Below, one piece after another: positions 16,966-26,534 of a stretch of 37,214 nucleotides of DNA (the stretch's first letter is position 1; every line of letters begins with the position of its first letter). The stretch is from an uncultured Prevotella sp. (lineage in GTDB: Bacteria > Bacteroidota > Bacteroidia > Bacteroidales > Bacteroidaceae). Both the position numbers and the translations under genes were made by a program. The notes below the pieces were generated by a model. That model did not search any database and had not been told where the DNA came from. It worked only from the letters and a program-made list of their open reading frames with translations. The DNA is taken from assembly GCA_900554695.1 (NCBI GenBank), contig USHV01000026.1, forward strand, positions 1 to 37,214. The letters are read 5' to 3'.

Positions 16966-17387
16966 TGGCAGACGAAGCACGAATAGACAAATGGCTGTGG
17001 GCAGCACGCATATTCAAGACACGTTCGATAGCGGCAGACGCATGCAAGAACGGTCGTGTCACGATAAACAACGTAAATGTAAAGCCAAGCCACATGGTGA
17101 AAGCCGGCGAGACGGTAAGCGTTAAGAAGCCGCCAATCACCTACTCTTTCCGCATTCTGAAACCAATAGAGCAGCGTGTGGGCGCGAAACTCATTCCTGA
17201 GGTTTACGAGAACGTTACAGACCCGAAACAATACGAGCTGCTGGAGATGAGCCGCATAAGCGGTTTCGTGGACAGGGCACGCGGCACCGGACGTCCTACA
17301 AAGAAAGAGCGCAGAGCTCTCGACGCCTTCATCGATCCGGCGATGTTCGGTTTCGACGATGACGATTATGACGATGATTTAGACTAA
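16965..17387 (+). CDS. hslR: S4-domain RNA-binding protein (Hsp15/HslR-like)
   Basis: A 140-aa protein with an N-terminal S4 RNA-binding domain (about residues 4-65: RIDKWLWAARIFKTRSIAADACKNGRVTINN). It ends in a basic-then-acidic tail (RPTKKERRALDAF, then DDDDYDDDLD). Hsp15 in E. coli binds stalled 50S subunits carrying peptidyl-tRNA, which fits its overlap with pth, since both act in ribosome rescue. The symbol is by family similarity. Confidence 0.88.
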   Translation: MADEARIDKWLWAARIFKTRSIAADACKNGRVTINNVNVKPSHMVKAGETVSVKKPPITYSFRILKPIEQRVGAKLIPEVYENVTDPKQYELLEMSRISGFVDRARGTGRPTKKERRALDAFIDPAMFGFDDDDYDDDLD

Positions 17388-17396
17388 CAAACCACT

Positions 17397-17966
17397 ATGA
17401 AGAATATAGCAATATTTGTTTCCGGCAACGGGACCAACTGTGAGAACATAATAAAACACTTTGCCGGCTCGTCCGAGATATCGGTCGCGCTTGTTGTAGC
17501 CAACCGCCCCGACTGCTATGCACTGACACGTGCGGCACGCAATAATGTTCCCACGGTGGTGATACCCAAAAGTGAGTTCAACAACGAAGCCACTCTTATG
17601 GACACCCTGCGCCGTTACAATATTGACTTCATAGTACTTGCAGGTTTCCTTCTGATGATACCCGACTTCCTTGTCAAGGCATACGACCACCGCATGATGA
17701 ACATTCATCCTGCGCTGCTTCCTAAATTCGGAGGCAAGGGAATGTACGGACGACACGTACACGAAGCCGTAAAGGCAGCCGGAGAGAAGGAAAGCGGAAT
17801 AACAATACACTGGGTAAGCAATGTGTGCGACGGCGGAGAGATAATAGCACAATACTCTACTCCGCTAAGCGAAAGCGACAGTGCCGACGACATTGCCGCA
17901 AAAGTGCACGAGCTGGAAATGCGCTACTATCCGGAGACAATAGAAAAGACGATTGCATCTATCTGA
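17397..17966 (+). CDS. purN: Phosphoribosylglycinamide formyltransferase
   Basis: A 189-aa enzyme of purine synthesis that transfers a formyl group from 10-formyl-tetrahydrofolate to GAR. It has the phosphate-binding loop SGNGTNCENI (9-18) and the catalytic set Asn102, His104 (NIHPALLPKF) and Asp145 (VCDGGEII). The length is normal. It starts 9 bp after hslR and is last in the operon. Its stop is only 7 bp from the stop of the convergent barrel gene, and I see no clear terminator between them. Confidence 0.95.
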   Translation: MKNIAIFVSGNGTNCENIIKHFAGSSEISVALVVANRPDCYALTRAARNNVPTVVIPKSEFNNEATLMDTLRRYNIDFIVLAGFLLMIPDFLVKAYDHRMMNIHPALLPKFGGKGMYGRHVHEAVKAAGEKESGITIHWVSNVCDGGEIIAQYSTPLSESDSADDIAAKVHELEMRYYPETIEKTIASI

Positions 17967-17973
17967 TTTCCGG

Positions 17974-20805
17974 TCAGCCGTTACGGCGCGCATTACGCCC
18001 TGATTTCCTTCCTCCAAACATGTTCAGCCTGTATTCCAGCTTCAGCATCACGTAGCTATTGATGGAGTTATACTCCGTATCGTTTCGGCTGTTGGCGTTT
18101 ATCGAGCGTGAGAAATTGCTCTGCTCGCACAATATATCCTTAAACTCAAGCATCAGCCTGAGCGATTTTTTCTTCAGAAAACTCTGACTTACCTGTAGAT
18201 TCCATATCAGTTCGTCCGTATTCATCGACTTTTCGTTGTATCCGCGACGGCTGTTCTGATTGATGCCAGTCCAGAAAGACATGCCCCACGGAGCATTTAT
18301 ATTGACATCCATACCGTAAGAATATCTCCACGTATCCAGATTGTTGTTGGACTGCAACATATTTCTTGTCCTGTCATAATTTACCGAAGCGTGCAGTCCC
18401 ACGTCCAGCCAGTCGTTCCTGAAGTTACCCCATATATTCTCTCTGAACGTCGTTGAGTGAGTCACATTCTTCTCCGACGAACTGGAATTATTTAGATTTA
18501 TATAGCTCACATAGTGGTTATAGTTCACCCAGCTGTCCGAGCCCACAGTCCATACACCGGCAGTGTCTATCGACATATTGTAAGAGAAGCCGAGCGATCC
18601 GTTCCAGTTGCCGTTTATGTTCTGCGGCTGCGTGATACGGCCACCCGTCTGTTCGTTATACGTAACCATGTTGCTTATGCTGTTGTGTGTTGTACTGAAC
18701 CTTGCGCTTGCCGTTATAGTGCGCTGCCGTTTTATGGCATACGACTTGAAGTTCAGGTTTATATTGCTCGTGAACGACGGCTTCAGTCCCGGATTTCCCT
18801 TGCTTATATAGAGCGGATTGCTGTCATCCGTTATGTCGAGAAGGCTTGTTATGCTCGGCTGCGACGTCGATCCACGATAGGTAAGACGTATGTCGCTGTA
18901 CTTCGAAAAGCGGTAACGGAAGTTCACAGTCGGCGATACATTTGTCACCGTACGCACCGTATCGACGAGCATTCCCCAATAATCCTGTATGAGATGCGAG
19001 CGTTGCGGCCTCACCACTACACCCGCGTTAAGATTGTATTTCTCGTTAACCACCCTCAACTGCACATTGATGTTGTGATTATAATTGTTGTGCTCGGCAT
19101 ACCGGCTCAGCTCGTCGTCGAGATAATATTCCAACGACTGTTCAAACAATCCGAGCATACTGTTCCAGTCGCGATATGCGTTCATGATGTCGTTCCACGA
19201 TTCTTCTGGTATCCGTTCGAAATTATAAGTCCTGCGGTCGCTCACACTATGACTGTACTGATACTGATAGCTCATCTGCAGAAACACGTTTTTGAACAGC
19301 GGTTCGGTGTATGTTGCCCTGAGACTGTAGCTCATATTGTTGGAAGGAGCCACGTTGTAGCGGTTTGTCTGGTATGTAGAGTCGTTGCCGTACATATCCT
19401 TCACCTGATAAAGATGAACGTTAGAGGCCGACAGACTCTTGTTGTTTCCCCTGCCGTAATTGATGTTTCCGTTCACGGCAATGTTGCGTCCTTTGCTGTT
19501 CAGCTTGCGGAAGAACTGCAGCGAAGCACCGGTTGACCAGTTGTCGCTGTTGCTCAGCGACTTGTTGCGGCGGCGGTTCACCATCAGTCCGTTGTCCTCC
19601 ATCACCCCGATACCTTCATCGTCGAGCGGCTCATCCACATAAAGATAAGGATCTTCCTTATACGAAGCCGACGAAGAGAACCCGCGTCCGTCGTTCACAG
19701 AATAGTTGAACGACGGTCTGAACGTTATGGTCGTCATTGTGTCCGGCTTCCATTCCAGGCGCATATTCGCGTTCCATCCGTCACTGCGCGAATAGTTCTG
19801 GTTCTCACTGTTCGAGAAAGCTCCCGTAGTATTTACGAAACTCTCCACCGCACTCTTCGACCAGTTGTTGTTGTCGGAGTGATTCCACCTTATGCCTCCG
19901 TCTATTTTCAGCTTGTCACGTTTCTCATAGTTTATGTTCACACCGGTCATCTTGGAGCGTCGCTTTCCTCCTCCGCCAGTGTTGTTCATATTACCCAACA
20001 AAGTATAACGCAGGTCGCCATAGAAGCGTGCGCCCATAAACCGTCCGGCATATCTGTCGTGTGTGCCGTAACCTATATTGGTGTTCACGTTGAAACCCTT
20101 CTTCATCTCCTTCTTCACACCAAAGTCGAGCACCGTCACCTCCTCGCCGTCGTCTATTCCGGTAAGCTTGGCCAGGTCGCTTTTCTCGTCATACGACTTT
20201 ATCTTGTCCACAATGTCTGCCGGCAGATTCTTCAGTCCCGTTTCCAGATCACCGCCCATGAACTCGCGGCCGTCAAGCAACAACTTCTTCACTTGCTTGC
20301 CGTTTATGGTTATGGTACCGTCTTCCTCAATCTTCGCACCCGGGAGTTTCTTCACCAGTTCCTCTATCACCGAACCCTCAGCCACCTTATATGCCGCCGC
20401 GTTATACACGAACGTGTCTTCCTGCACAACCACCTTAGGCACGTTGGCCGTGATTACCGCCTCGCCAAGGAGCGTCACACTCTCCGACAATCCTATCTTC
20501 CCGACATCCGCTTTCCTGCCGGCCACCACCGTAACATTGCGCATAATCTCACTGTATCCCATGCTCGATACCTTCAGAATATAGCTTCCGGGCACGTTCA
20601 CGGCCATATTGAACTTGCCGCCATTATCCGTCAGAACCCCGCCGACAAACGTAGAGTCAGACTTCAGCAACTGCACGGTTGCCCTGAACAGAGTGCTGTC
20701 GTTTGCCGTATCCACAATGGTTCCGGTGACCGATGATTTCTGTGCGAAGGCACAACCAAAAGATAAAAGAATAAGGAAATATAGTGTAATAAGTCGTTGA
20801 GTCAT
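17974..20805 (-). CDS. Outer-membrane beta-barrel protein (PF14905-like), paralogue 1
   Basis: A 943-aa exported protein. The signal peptide (MTQRLITLYFLILLSFGCAFAQ) is followed by a CarboxypepD_reg-like domain (about 25-100). A plug-like domain (about 125-235) contains EELVKKLPGAKIEEDGTITINGKQVKKLLLDGREF and DEKSDLAKLTGIDDGEEVTVLDFG. A large barrel of the outer membrane beta-barrel family fills the remainder. The end is YVMLKLEYRLNMFGGRKSGRNARRNG, so a basic tail follows the last strand. It is clearly a paralogue of the 991-aa protein immediately upstream. TonB dependence and substrate are not shown. The two genes are separated by a terminator. Confidence 0.9.
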   Translation of the reverse strand: MTQRLITLYFLILLSFGCAFAQKSSVTGTIVDTANDSTLFRATVQLLKSDSTFVGGVLTDNGGKFNMAVNVPGSYILKVSSMGYSEIMRNVTVVAGRKADVGKIGLSESVTLLGEAVITANVPKVVVQEDTFVYNAAAYKVAEGSVIEELVKKLPGAKIEEDGTITINGKQVKKLLLDGREFMGGDLETGLKNLPADIVDKIKSYDEKSDLAKLTGIDDGEEVTVLDFGVKKEMKKGFNVNTNIGYGTHDRYAGRFMGARFYGDLRYTLLGNMNNTGGGGKRRSKMTGVNINYEKRDKLKIDGGIRWNHSDNNNWSKSAVESFVNTTGAFSNSENQNYSRSDGWNANMRLEWKPDTMTTITFRPSFNYSVNDGRGFSSSASYKEDPYLYVDEPLDDEGIGVMEDNGLMVNRRRNKSLSNSDNWSTGASLQFFRKLNSKGRNIAVNGNINYGRGNNKSLSASNVHLYQVKDMYGNDSTYQTNRYNVAPSNNMSYSLRATYTEPLFKNVFLQMSYQYQYSHSVSDRRTYNFERIPEESWNDIMNAYRDWNSMLGLFEQSLEYYLDDELSRYAEHNNYNHNINVQLRVVNEKYNLNAGVVVRPQRSHLIQDYWGMLVDTVRTVTNVSPTVNFRYRFSKYSDIRLTYRGSTSQPSITSLLDITDDSNPLYISKGNPGLKPSFTSNINLNFKSYAIKRQRTITASARFSTTHNSISNMVTYNEQTGGRITQPQNINGNWNGSLGFSYNMSIDTAGVWTVGSDSWVNYNHYVSYINLNNSSSSEKNVTHSTTFRENIWGNFRNDWLDVGLHASVNYDRTRNMLQSNNNLDTWRYSYGMDVNINAPWGMSFWTGINQNSRRGYNEKSMNTDELIWNLQVSQSFLKKKSLRLMLEFKDILCEQSNFSRSINANSRNDTEYNSINSYVMLKLEYRLNMFGGRKSGRNARRNG

Positions 20806-20898
20806 AATAATAGCTGATTTATTATTATGACGTATATAATATAAAAAGGTTTAAATATGATATAAAAAAGTTTGTTTTTTCTTCATAATGTATAAAAA

Positions 20899-20934
20899 GA
20901 CCCGGCCTCAACGTTCACACGTTCAGACCGGGTC
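20899..20934 (-). terminator. Intrinsic terminator between the tandem barrel genes
   Basis: A long hairpin (GACCCGG / CCGGGTC base, with further pairing CTGAACG / CGTTGAG inside) is followed on the minus strand by TTTTTATAC. It lies 32 bp after the stop of the 991-aa gene. The downstream 943-aa gene therefore probably needs its own promoter or read-through; I see no TAnnTTTG box in 20806-20898. Confidence 0.85.
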
Positions 20935-20965
20935 AAGCAGATATTTTAATCAACTGATCTATATA

Positions 20966-23941
20966 TCACATCATCGGCATCATAGGGAAGCCTCCGCGTG
21001 GAGGGCGTCCGCCATGACCACCGGGTCTTCCGCCGGGACCTCCGTGACCACCAGGGCCGTCAGGACGACCCGGACGGTCTCTCATCTCACTGCGCGACTG
21101 CTTGTTGCCGAAGAGATTGAAGCGATAGACCACGTGCAACATGGCATAGCTGTTGATTGCGTTATACTCCACATCGCTGCGCTGCATGGCGTTTATGGTG
21201 CGGCTGAAGTTGCTCTGGTTGTGCAGGATGTCGTAGAACTGAATCATCACCGACAGCGGCTTACCCTTGAGGAAGCTCTGCGATATCTGCGCGTTCCATA
21301 CAAGCTCGTTTGTGTTCAGCGACTTGTCGTTATATCCGCGGCGGCTGTTCTGATGCAGATCCGTCGAAAGATTTGTGCCCCACGGACATGTCACGTAGAG
21401 CGTGGCACCGTATGCGAACTGCCATGTGTCGAGGTTGCTCTGTGCCTGAAGCTTGTTGCGTACGTGGTTATACTGCAGCGATCCGTCGAGTTCCAGCTCC
21501 AGCCAGTCGTTGCGGTAGCTGCCTGCCAGACGCTCACCGAGTGTCATCGAGCGTGTCAGGTTCTTCTGCGAATCCGAATTGCGGTCAAGGCTGAGATAGC
21601 TCACGTAGTTGTTATAGTTGAAGTCGGTCGTGGTGCTCACGTTCCAGTATCCAGTGGAGTCAATTGCCACGTTATACATTAACGCACCGTCCAGGTTCCA
21701 GTTTCCGTTTATGTTCTCCGGCCTTGTTATTCGTCCGCCGGTCTGTTCGTCGTAGGTCACCTTCGAGCTTATGCTGTTGCGCGTCGTACTGAAGTTCAGA
21801 TGAGCGGCTATGGCCTGCGTATGGCTCTGTATGAAGTTGTTGTAGAACACTCTCAGGTTGTTGGTGAACGACGGCTTCAGTCCCGGATTACCCATCGTGA
21901 TGTTCAACGGGTCGCTGTCGTCGGTTATGTCGAGCAGGTCGCTTATGCTTGGCTGCGACGTATATCCGCGGTAGTTTATGCGCAGGTTGCTCATCTTGCT
22001 GAAGCGATAGCGGAAGTCGAGCGTCGGCGTGATGTTCATCACCGTGCGCACCGTGTCCTTGTAAACGCCCAGATAATCCTGTATGTAGTTAGAGCGCTGC
22101 GGCTGGAAGAGCACACCCACATTGAAGTTGTATTTCTCGCGTATCATTCTGAACATCACCTCAATCTCGTGCGTATAGTTCTTGTATTCGGAATAACGGC
22201 TCAGGCTCTTGTCGAAATATGTCTCGAAAGGATTGTCCAGACGGGCCAGATATGAGCCCCATCCGCGGTAGACAGGAGTGAGTCCCGAGAAGAAGTCTTC
22301 GCCCAGATTGCTGAAGTCGTAGGTGTTCTGGTCGCTCTTGCTGAAGCTGTAGTTGAACTTATAGCTCAGTTGCAGGAACGTGGCTTTCCACAGCGGCTCA
22401 CTGTATGTGGCCTGTAACGTATAGTTGTAGTTGCGTGTAGGAGTGACGCGGTAGCGGTTGGTCTGATAAGTGGAGTCGGCACCTGCGGCATTGAGAATCT
22501 GATAAAGATGCACGTTTGTGAGCGACAGATTGTTGCTGTTGCCCTCGCTGTAGCGGCCCTCGGCACGCAGGGTAAAGTTGCGTCCCTTGTTGCCCAGACG
22601 GCGGTTGTACTGTAGCGAGCCACTGACCTGTTTCGACTCGCTGTAGCCTATAGAGCTTCCGTTGTTGCTGTTCACCATCACGTCTTCCTTGTCGAGCGCG
22701 GCTATCGACTCCTCACTGAGCGGGTCGGTCACATAGTCATACGGATCGGCGTTGTATGATGCCGAGCGGTTGATCGACCGGCTGTCGTTGGCCGAGTAGC
22801 TGAATGACGGTCTGAACATGATGTTGGTCATCGTGTCGGGCTTCCACTCCAGTCGCATCTGCGCGTTCCAGCGGTCGCCGCGCGAATAGCTCTGGTTCAG
22901 ACTGTTTGAGAACGAACCCACGGTGCTCACGAAGTTCTCCGACGAGCTCTTGGTGCGGGCGTTGTTGTTGGTGTGGTTCCAGCGCACGCTTCCGTCGAGC
23001 TTCAGCTTGTTGCCGTCGTCGTAGTTGAAGTTCGCGCCCACCATCTTCGACGTTGTCAGTCCGTTGCGTCCGCGTCCGAAGTTGCCGCGTCCGCCACCAC
23101 CGGGAAATCCCTTGTCGTTCACGTTGTTCAGATTGCCCATGAGCATCACCCTGAACTTATTGTTGAAATATGCTCCCATGAGTTTCTCGGCATACCGGTC
23201 TTCTGTTCCGTAGCTTAAATCGACATTGCTGAAGAGACCTTTGTTCATGCCGCGCTTCAGTCCGAAGTCGAGCACTGTCTCCTCGTTTCCGTCGTCAATG
23301 CCCGTCACTTTGGCCAGGTCGCTCTTCTCGTTATAGGCTTTCACCTTCTCGACGATGGACGTAGGTAGGTTCTTCAGCGCGGTCTCAGTGTCGCCTGTCA
23401 TGAACTCCTTGCCGTCCACCTTTATCTTCTTCACTTCCTGTCCGTTGATGGTCACCTTGCCGTCGTCGTCTATCTTCGCGCCCGGCAGACGCTTTATGAG
23501 CTCCTCTATGGCCGAGCCTTCAGGCGTGCGGTAGGCTGACGCGTTATAAACCAGCGTATCCTCATTCACCACCACCCTGGCAGCGTGACCCGTGACGGTG
23601 GCTCCCTTGAGCATGGTGGCCTCCGCTCCGAGCGTTATCTCGCCCAAATCCACATCGCGGCCATCTTTCACTTCCACATTCTTGAAGCTGACAATATATC
23701 CCACACTTGTGAATTTAAGGATATACTTGCCGTCCGAACGGGCCTTCAACGTGAATTTTCCGTTATCGTCCGACGTTGCACCTGTGACATAGGTGCTGTC
23801 GCTGTTGAGCATCTGCACAGTCACCTGTGGCATTGCTTCCTTCGTGTCACGGTCTGTCAAGAGGCCGGTGATGCTGCGGTTCTGTGCAGAGACAGCCGTC
23901 CACACCAGCGCAAGCAGCATAATCAGAACAGTTTTTTTCAT
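20966..23941 (-). CDS. Outer-membrane beta-barrel protein (PF14905-like), paralogue 2 with Gly-rich tail
   Basis: A 991-aa exported protein with the same architecture as the 943-aa neighbour: signal peptide (MKKTVLIMLLALVWTAVSAQ), CarboxypepD_reg-like domain, plug-like region (EELIKRLPGAKIDDDGKVTINGQEVKKIKVDGKEF) and a large barrel. A Gly-rich loop (GFPGGGGRGNFGRGRNG) sits near residue 280. Unusually, the last barrel strand (YAMLHVVYRFNLFG) is followed by about 45 residues rich in Gly, Pro, Arg and His, ending GGFPMMPMM. Parallel stretches with the neighbour show a tandem duplication that has since diverged. The substrate is unknown. Confidence 0.9.
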   Translation of the reverse strand: MKKTVLIMLLALVWTAVSAQNRSITGLLTDRDTKEAMPQVTVQMLNSDSTYVTGATSDDNGKFTLKARSDGKYILKFTSVGYIVSFKNVEVKDGRDVDLGEITLGAEATMLKGATVTGHAARVVVNEDTLVYNASAYRTPEGSAIEELIKRLPGAKIDDDGKVTINGQEVKKIKVDGKEFMTGDTETALKNLPTSIVEKVKAYNEKSDLAKVTGIDDGNEETVLDFGLKRGMNKGLFSNVDLSYGTEDRYAEKLMGAYFNNKFRVMLMGNLNNVNDKGFPGGGGRGNFGRGRNGLTTSKMVGANFNYDDGNKLKLDGSVRWNHTNNNARTKSSSENFVSTVGSFSNSLNQSYSRGDRWNAQMRLEWKPDTMTNIMFRPSFSYSANDSRSINRSASYNADPYDYVTDPLSEESIAALDKEDVMVNSNNGSSIGYSESKQVSGSLQYNRRLGNKGRNFTLRAEGRYSEGNSNNLSLTNVHLYQILNAAGADSTYQTNRYRVTPTRNYNYTLQATYSEPLWKATFLQLSYKFNYSFSKSDQNTYDFSNLGEDFFSGLTPVYRGWGSYLARLDNPFETYFDKSLSRYSEYKNYTHEIEVMFRMIREKYNFNVGVLFQPQRSNYIQDYLGVYKDTVRTVMNITPTLDFRYRFSKMSNLRINYRGYTSQPSISDLLDITDDSDPLNITMGNPGLKPSFTNNLRVFYNNFIQSHTQAIAAHLNFSTTRNSISSKVTYDEQTGGRITRPENINGNWNLDGALMYNVAIDSTGYWNVSTTTDFNYNNYVSYLSLDRNSDSQKNLTRSMTLGERLAGSYRNDWLELELDGSLQYNHVRNKLQAQSNLDTWQFAYGATLYVTCPWGTNLSTDLHQNSRRGYNDKSLNTNELVWNAQISQSFLKGKPLSVMIQFYDILHNQSNFSRTINAMQRSDVEYNAINSYAMLHVVYRFNLFGNKQSRSEMRDRPGRPDGPGGHGGPGGRPGGHGGRPPRGGFPMMPMM

Positions 23942-24279
23942 TTCCAGTTATTGATTGTTTTTATAATGGGTTCACGCTTTTTTAGACGAATCTTTATTTT
24001 CAAGGTTTAATTTACTTTCAAAAAAGCACGTTTTTATTCATTTTTATGTGAGATATGATTCTTATTGTCGTTGCGCGGACTGATGAATATGCACATATCT
24101 GCACATGCCGTTTCCAGTGCCGGAAACTCGCTGTCTGCCGGCATCAACAACTTTGCGATAAAGCCGTAAACGGCCATGAAACCGCATAAATATTCATTTT
24201 CAAAAGTAAAAAATCTTTACAATATTTTTTTGCAAAATAGAAACGAGCGTGCCGGGAAAACTGTATATAAATCGAATAT

Positions 24280-24546
24280 TCATACCACAATAGGTCCGTT
24301 TTCTTTTCGTTCTATTGCGATAAAGGCCATTTCGCACTCTGATAAAGCCCATATTGCATGCCGATAAAGCCTATTTCGTGCCATGAAATAGGCTCTTTCG
24401 CATCCCGATATAGGCTCTTTCGCAAAACGACGACCATGGTTTCGCGCTCCGCTTTTGCGTAGATCGCTGATTGACAGCAAAATAGCAAAACCTCTCAAAA
24501 CTCGCGTATTTGCGTACAAATATATTTTTCTGAGCTGCACTGGCAC
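24280..24546 (-). repeat. Dispersed intergenic element, diverged partial copy C
   Basis: On the minus strand it keeps the motif GCAAATACGCGAG (from about 24518), a shortened linker and a 22-bp array, then AAAACGGACC. The hairpin loop and the conserved tail of copies A, B and D are missing. It lies between the divergent 5' ends of the 991-aa barrel gene and aroB. Positions 23942-24279 and 24547-24826 hold no gene I can support; a short palindrome (ACAGGC-ATAC-GCCTGT, 24639-24654) is the only other structure seen there. Confidence 0.65.
24316..24425 (-). repeat. Five tandem 22-bp palindromic units (copy C)
   Basis: Units of exactly 22 bp at 24404-24425, 24382-24403, 24360-24381, 24338-24359 and 24316-24337. 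They read GCGAAAGAGCCTATATCGGG-like, so the bases have drifted from copies A, B and D while the exact period is kept. Confidence 0.8.
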
Positions 24547-24826
24547 TCTCGTGAAGTTGACGATGAATATTTATTCATCCGCGATTTTATTTCTGTATAT
24601 TTATGCAATTATACGCAACGGTTGTTTCCGAGCCACATACAGGCATACGCCTGTCGCCATTGCGCGATAATCTCACCCCCTTTCCATACATTATTTTAAT
24701 ATAAAAATGCCTTTATTTTTAATACCCCGAACACCTTTCACACCGTATTCATCATCCTTAGTCTGACATTCTCCACATAAGCCGGGAACGCAAAAAATGG
24801 CGCTTTTTATTTCGTTTTCCGCTCGT

Positions 24827-24987
24827 TTGCACTATCTTTGCATAAGACAAGGCTGCGTTCAGCAATCTGAAAGCAAGCTGTCATTGCGTTCACTTGCACT
24901 GTCTTTGCATAAGACAAGGCTGCGCTCAGCAATCTGATAGCAAGCTGTCATTGCGTTCACTTGCACTGTCTTTGCATAAGACAAGGC
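24827..24987 (+). repeat. 67-bp tandem direct repeat upstream of aroB
   Basis: Two full copies (24827-24893 and 24894-24960) and a third partial copy (24961-24987) begin TTGCACT and continue with CTTTGCATAAGACAAGGC. The full copies are nearly identical, so the duplication looks recent. Confidence 0.9.
24833..24840 (+). promoter_or_regulatory. Probable -7 box of the aroB-men operon
   Basis: TATCTTTG in the first copy of the 67-bp repeat matches TAnnTTTG. A weak TTTC lies 19 bp upstream. The equivalent position in copies two and three reads TGTCTTTG, one base off the consensus. The leader from the first box to the ATG would be about 195 nt. Confidence 0.5.
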
Positions 24988-25040
24988 CGTAAGCGCCGCT
25001 CCGGCGACATTCATATTCACAAATAAAGAGGGATGATATT

Positions 25041-26093
25041 ATGAAACAGAGAATTATCTTATCACATGATATCGAGGCGGAGATTGCCGAGGCGATATCA
25101 GAATGCGAGCACGACAGACTGTTTGTACTGACTGATGAGACCACACGCGACTTATGCTGGCCGCGGATAAAAGATTTTCTCTCGCTCAAAAACGCACACG
25201 TCATCACCATAAAGGCAGGCGATACAAACAAGGACATCGACTCGACAATAAGCGTATGGCACAGTCTGCAGGACGGAGGTGCCACGCGCCACTCGTGCCT
25301 CATCAATCTGGGTGGAGGCATGGTGACCGACCTTGGAGGATTCGCCGCATCGACATTCAAGCGCGGCATCGACTTCATCAACATCCCTACGACACTGCTC
25401 GCCATGGTCGATGCGTCGGTGGGAGGCAAGACCGGAGTGAACTTCGGAGGGCTGAAGAACGAGATAGGAGTGTTCTGCGACAGCCGGTTCGTGATTCTCG
25501 ACACGCTGTTTCTCGGCACACTCGACCATACCAACATCTGCTCCGGATATGCGGAGATGCTCAAACACGGACTGCTGAGCAACGACCGTATGTGGAGCGA
25601 GCTGCTCACGTTCGACCTCGACCGCCCCGACCTGAAACAACTGCAGCACATGCTGGCCGAATCGGTGAGGGTGAAGGAGAAGGTGGTTAAGGCCGACCCG
25701 CTGGAGCGTAACATACGCAAGGCCCTGAACCTGGGACACACCGTGGGCCACGCATTCGAGTCGCTGGCAATGAAGAAGGGCCGCCCGGTGCTCCATGGTT
25801 ACGCCGTGGCGTGGGGACTGGCGTGCGAACTGTATCTCAGTCACATGAAAGAGGGATTCCCCATCGAGAAGATGCGCCAGACGGCGACGTTCATACGCGA
25901 GAACTACGCGCTGCCCGAAGTGACGTGCGACGACTATGAGGAGCTTTACGGACTGATGACCCACGACAAGAAAAACACCGCGGGCACCATCAACTTCACG
26001 CTCCTTGCCAACGTGGGCGACATTCACATAAACCGCACGGCGACCAAAGAAGAAATATTCGAAGCCCTCGATTTCTATCGCGAAGGGCTGTGA
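25041..26093 (+). CDS. aroB: 3-dehydroquinate synthase
   Basis: A 350-aa NAD- and metal-dependent enzyme converting DAHP to 3-dehydroquinate, the second step of the shikimate path to chorismate. It has the glycine-rich GGGMVTDLGGF (91-101), NIPTTLLAMVDASVGGKTGVN (114-134), a metal-ligand Glu in SGYAEMLKHG, LGHTVGHAFES and LHGYAVAWG. The length is normal. It is the first gene of the run aroB-thioesterase-menF-menD, with a 24-bp gap to the next gene. Chorismate is the precursor used by MenF further down, so the grouping makes metabolic sense. Confidence 0.96.
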   Translation: MKQRIILSHDIEAEIAEAISECEHDRLFVLTDETTRDLCWPRIKDFLSLKNAHVITIKAGDTNKDIDSTISVWHSLQDGGATRHSCLINLGGGMVTDLGGFAASTFKRGIDFINIPTTLLAMVDASVGGKTGVNFGGLKNEIGVFCDSRFVILDTLFLGTLDHTNICSGYAEMLKHGLLSNDRMWSELLTFDLDRPDLKQLQHMLAESVRVKEKVVKADPLERNIRKALNLGHTVGHAFESLAMKKGRPVLHGYAVAWGLACELYLSHMKEGFPIEKMRQTATFIRENYALPEVTCDDYEELYGLMTHDKKNTAGTINFTLLANVGDIHINRTATKEEIFEALDFYREGL

Positions 26094-26117
26094 CTATGTT
26101 AAATAACACATCAAATA

Positions 26118-26534
26118 ATGGACATTGAAAAACTCAAAAGAGTGAGACTTGAGCAGGACGGACTGTCCAAGACACTCGGAATGGACTTCATCTCTACTCC
26201 CGAACCCGACACGTGCATGGCACGAATGAAGGTGGGACGACACAACCGACAGGTGTTCGGATTCCTCAGCGGCGGAGCATCGCTCGCACTGGCCGAGAAC
26301 CTCGCGGGCATAGGCTCGATGGCACTGTGCCCGGGCAAGATATGCCTTGGCATCAACGTGACGGGCAACCACATGAAGGCAGTGCTCGAAGGCGACACCG
26401 TTACGGCTTACGGACGCTGCATACACAAGGGCCGCACGCTGCACCTGTGGCACATAGAACTGAAAAACAACGCCGGCGAACTGATTTCGTCGGTTGAGGT
26501 GACAAACTTCATACTCACCCCGAGAACAAAATGA
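26118..26534 (+). CDS. Hotdog-fold thioesterase, probable DHNA-CoA hydrolase (MenI-like)
   Basis: A 138-aa PaaI-type hotdog thioesterase. The core shows GFLSGGASLALAENLAGIGS, where the Glu in LAEN fits the catalytic position of the family, and a C-terminal strand LHLWHIELKNNAGELISSVEVTNFIL. Its place between aroB and menF, with a 4-nt overlap into menF (ATGA), suggests it hydrolyses 1,4-dihydroxy-2-naphthoyl-CoA, the step after MenB. The fold is sure; the substrate is inferred from context. Confidence 0.85.
   Translation: MDIEKLKRVRLEQDGLSKTLGMDFISTPEPDTCMARMKVGRHNRQVFGFLSGGASLALAENLAGIGSMALCPGKICLGINVTGNHMKAVLEGDTVTAYGRCIHKGRTLHLWHIELKNNAGELISSVEVTNFILTPRTK

Noticed and set aside
24639..24654. 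Short palindrome ACAGGC-ATAC-GCCTGT as a terminator
   Set aside because: There is no T-run on either side and no gene ends nearby.
25152..26027. A 291-codon open frame antisense to aroB
   Set aside because: aroB has complete family motifs on the plus strand; the antisense product has none.
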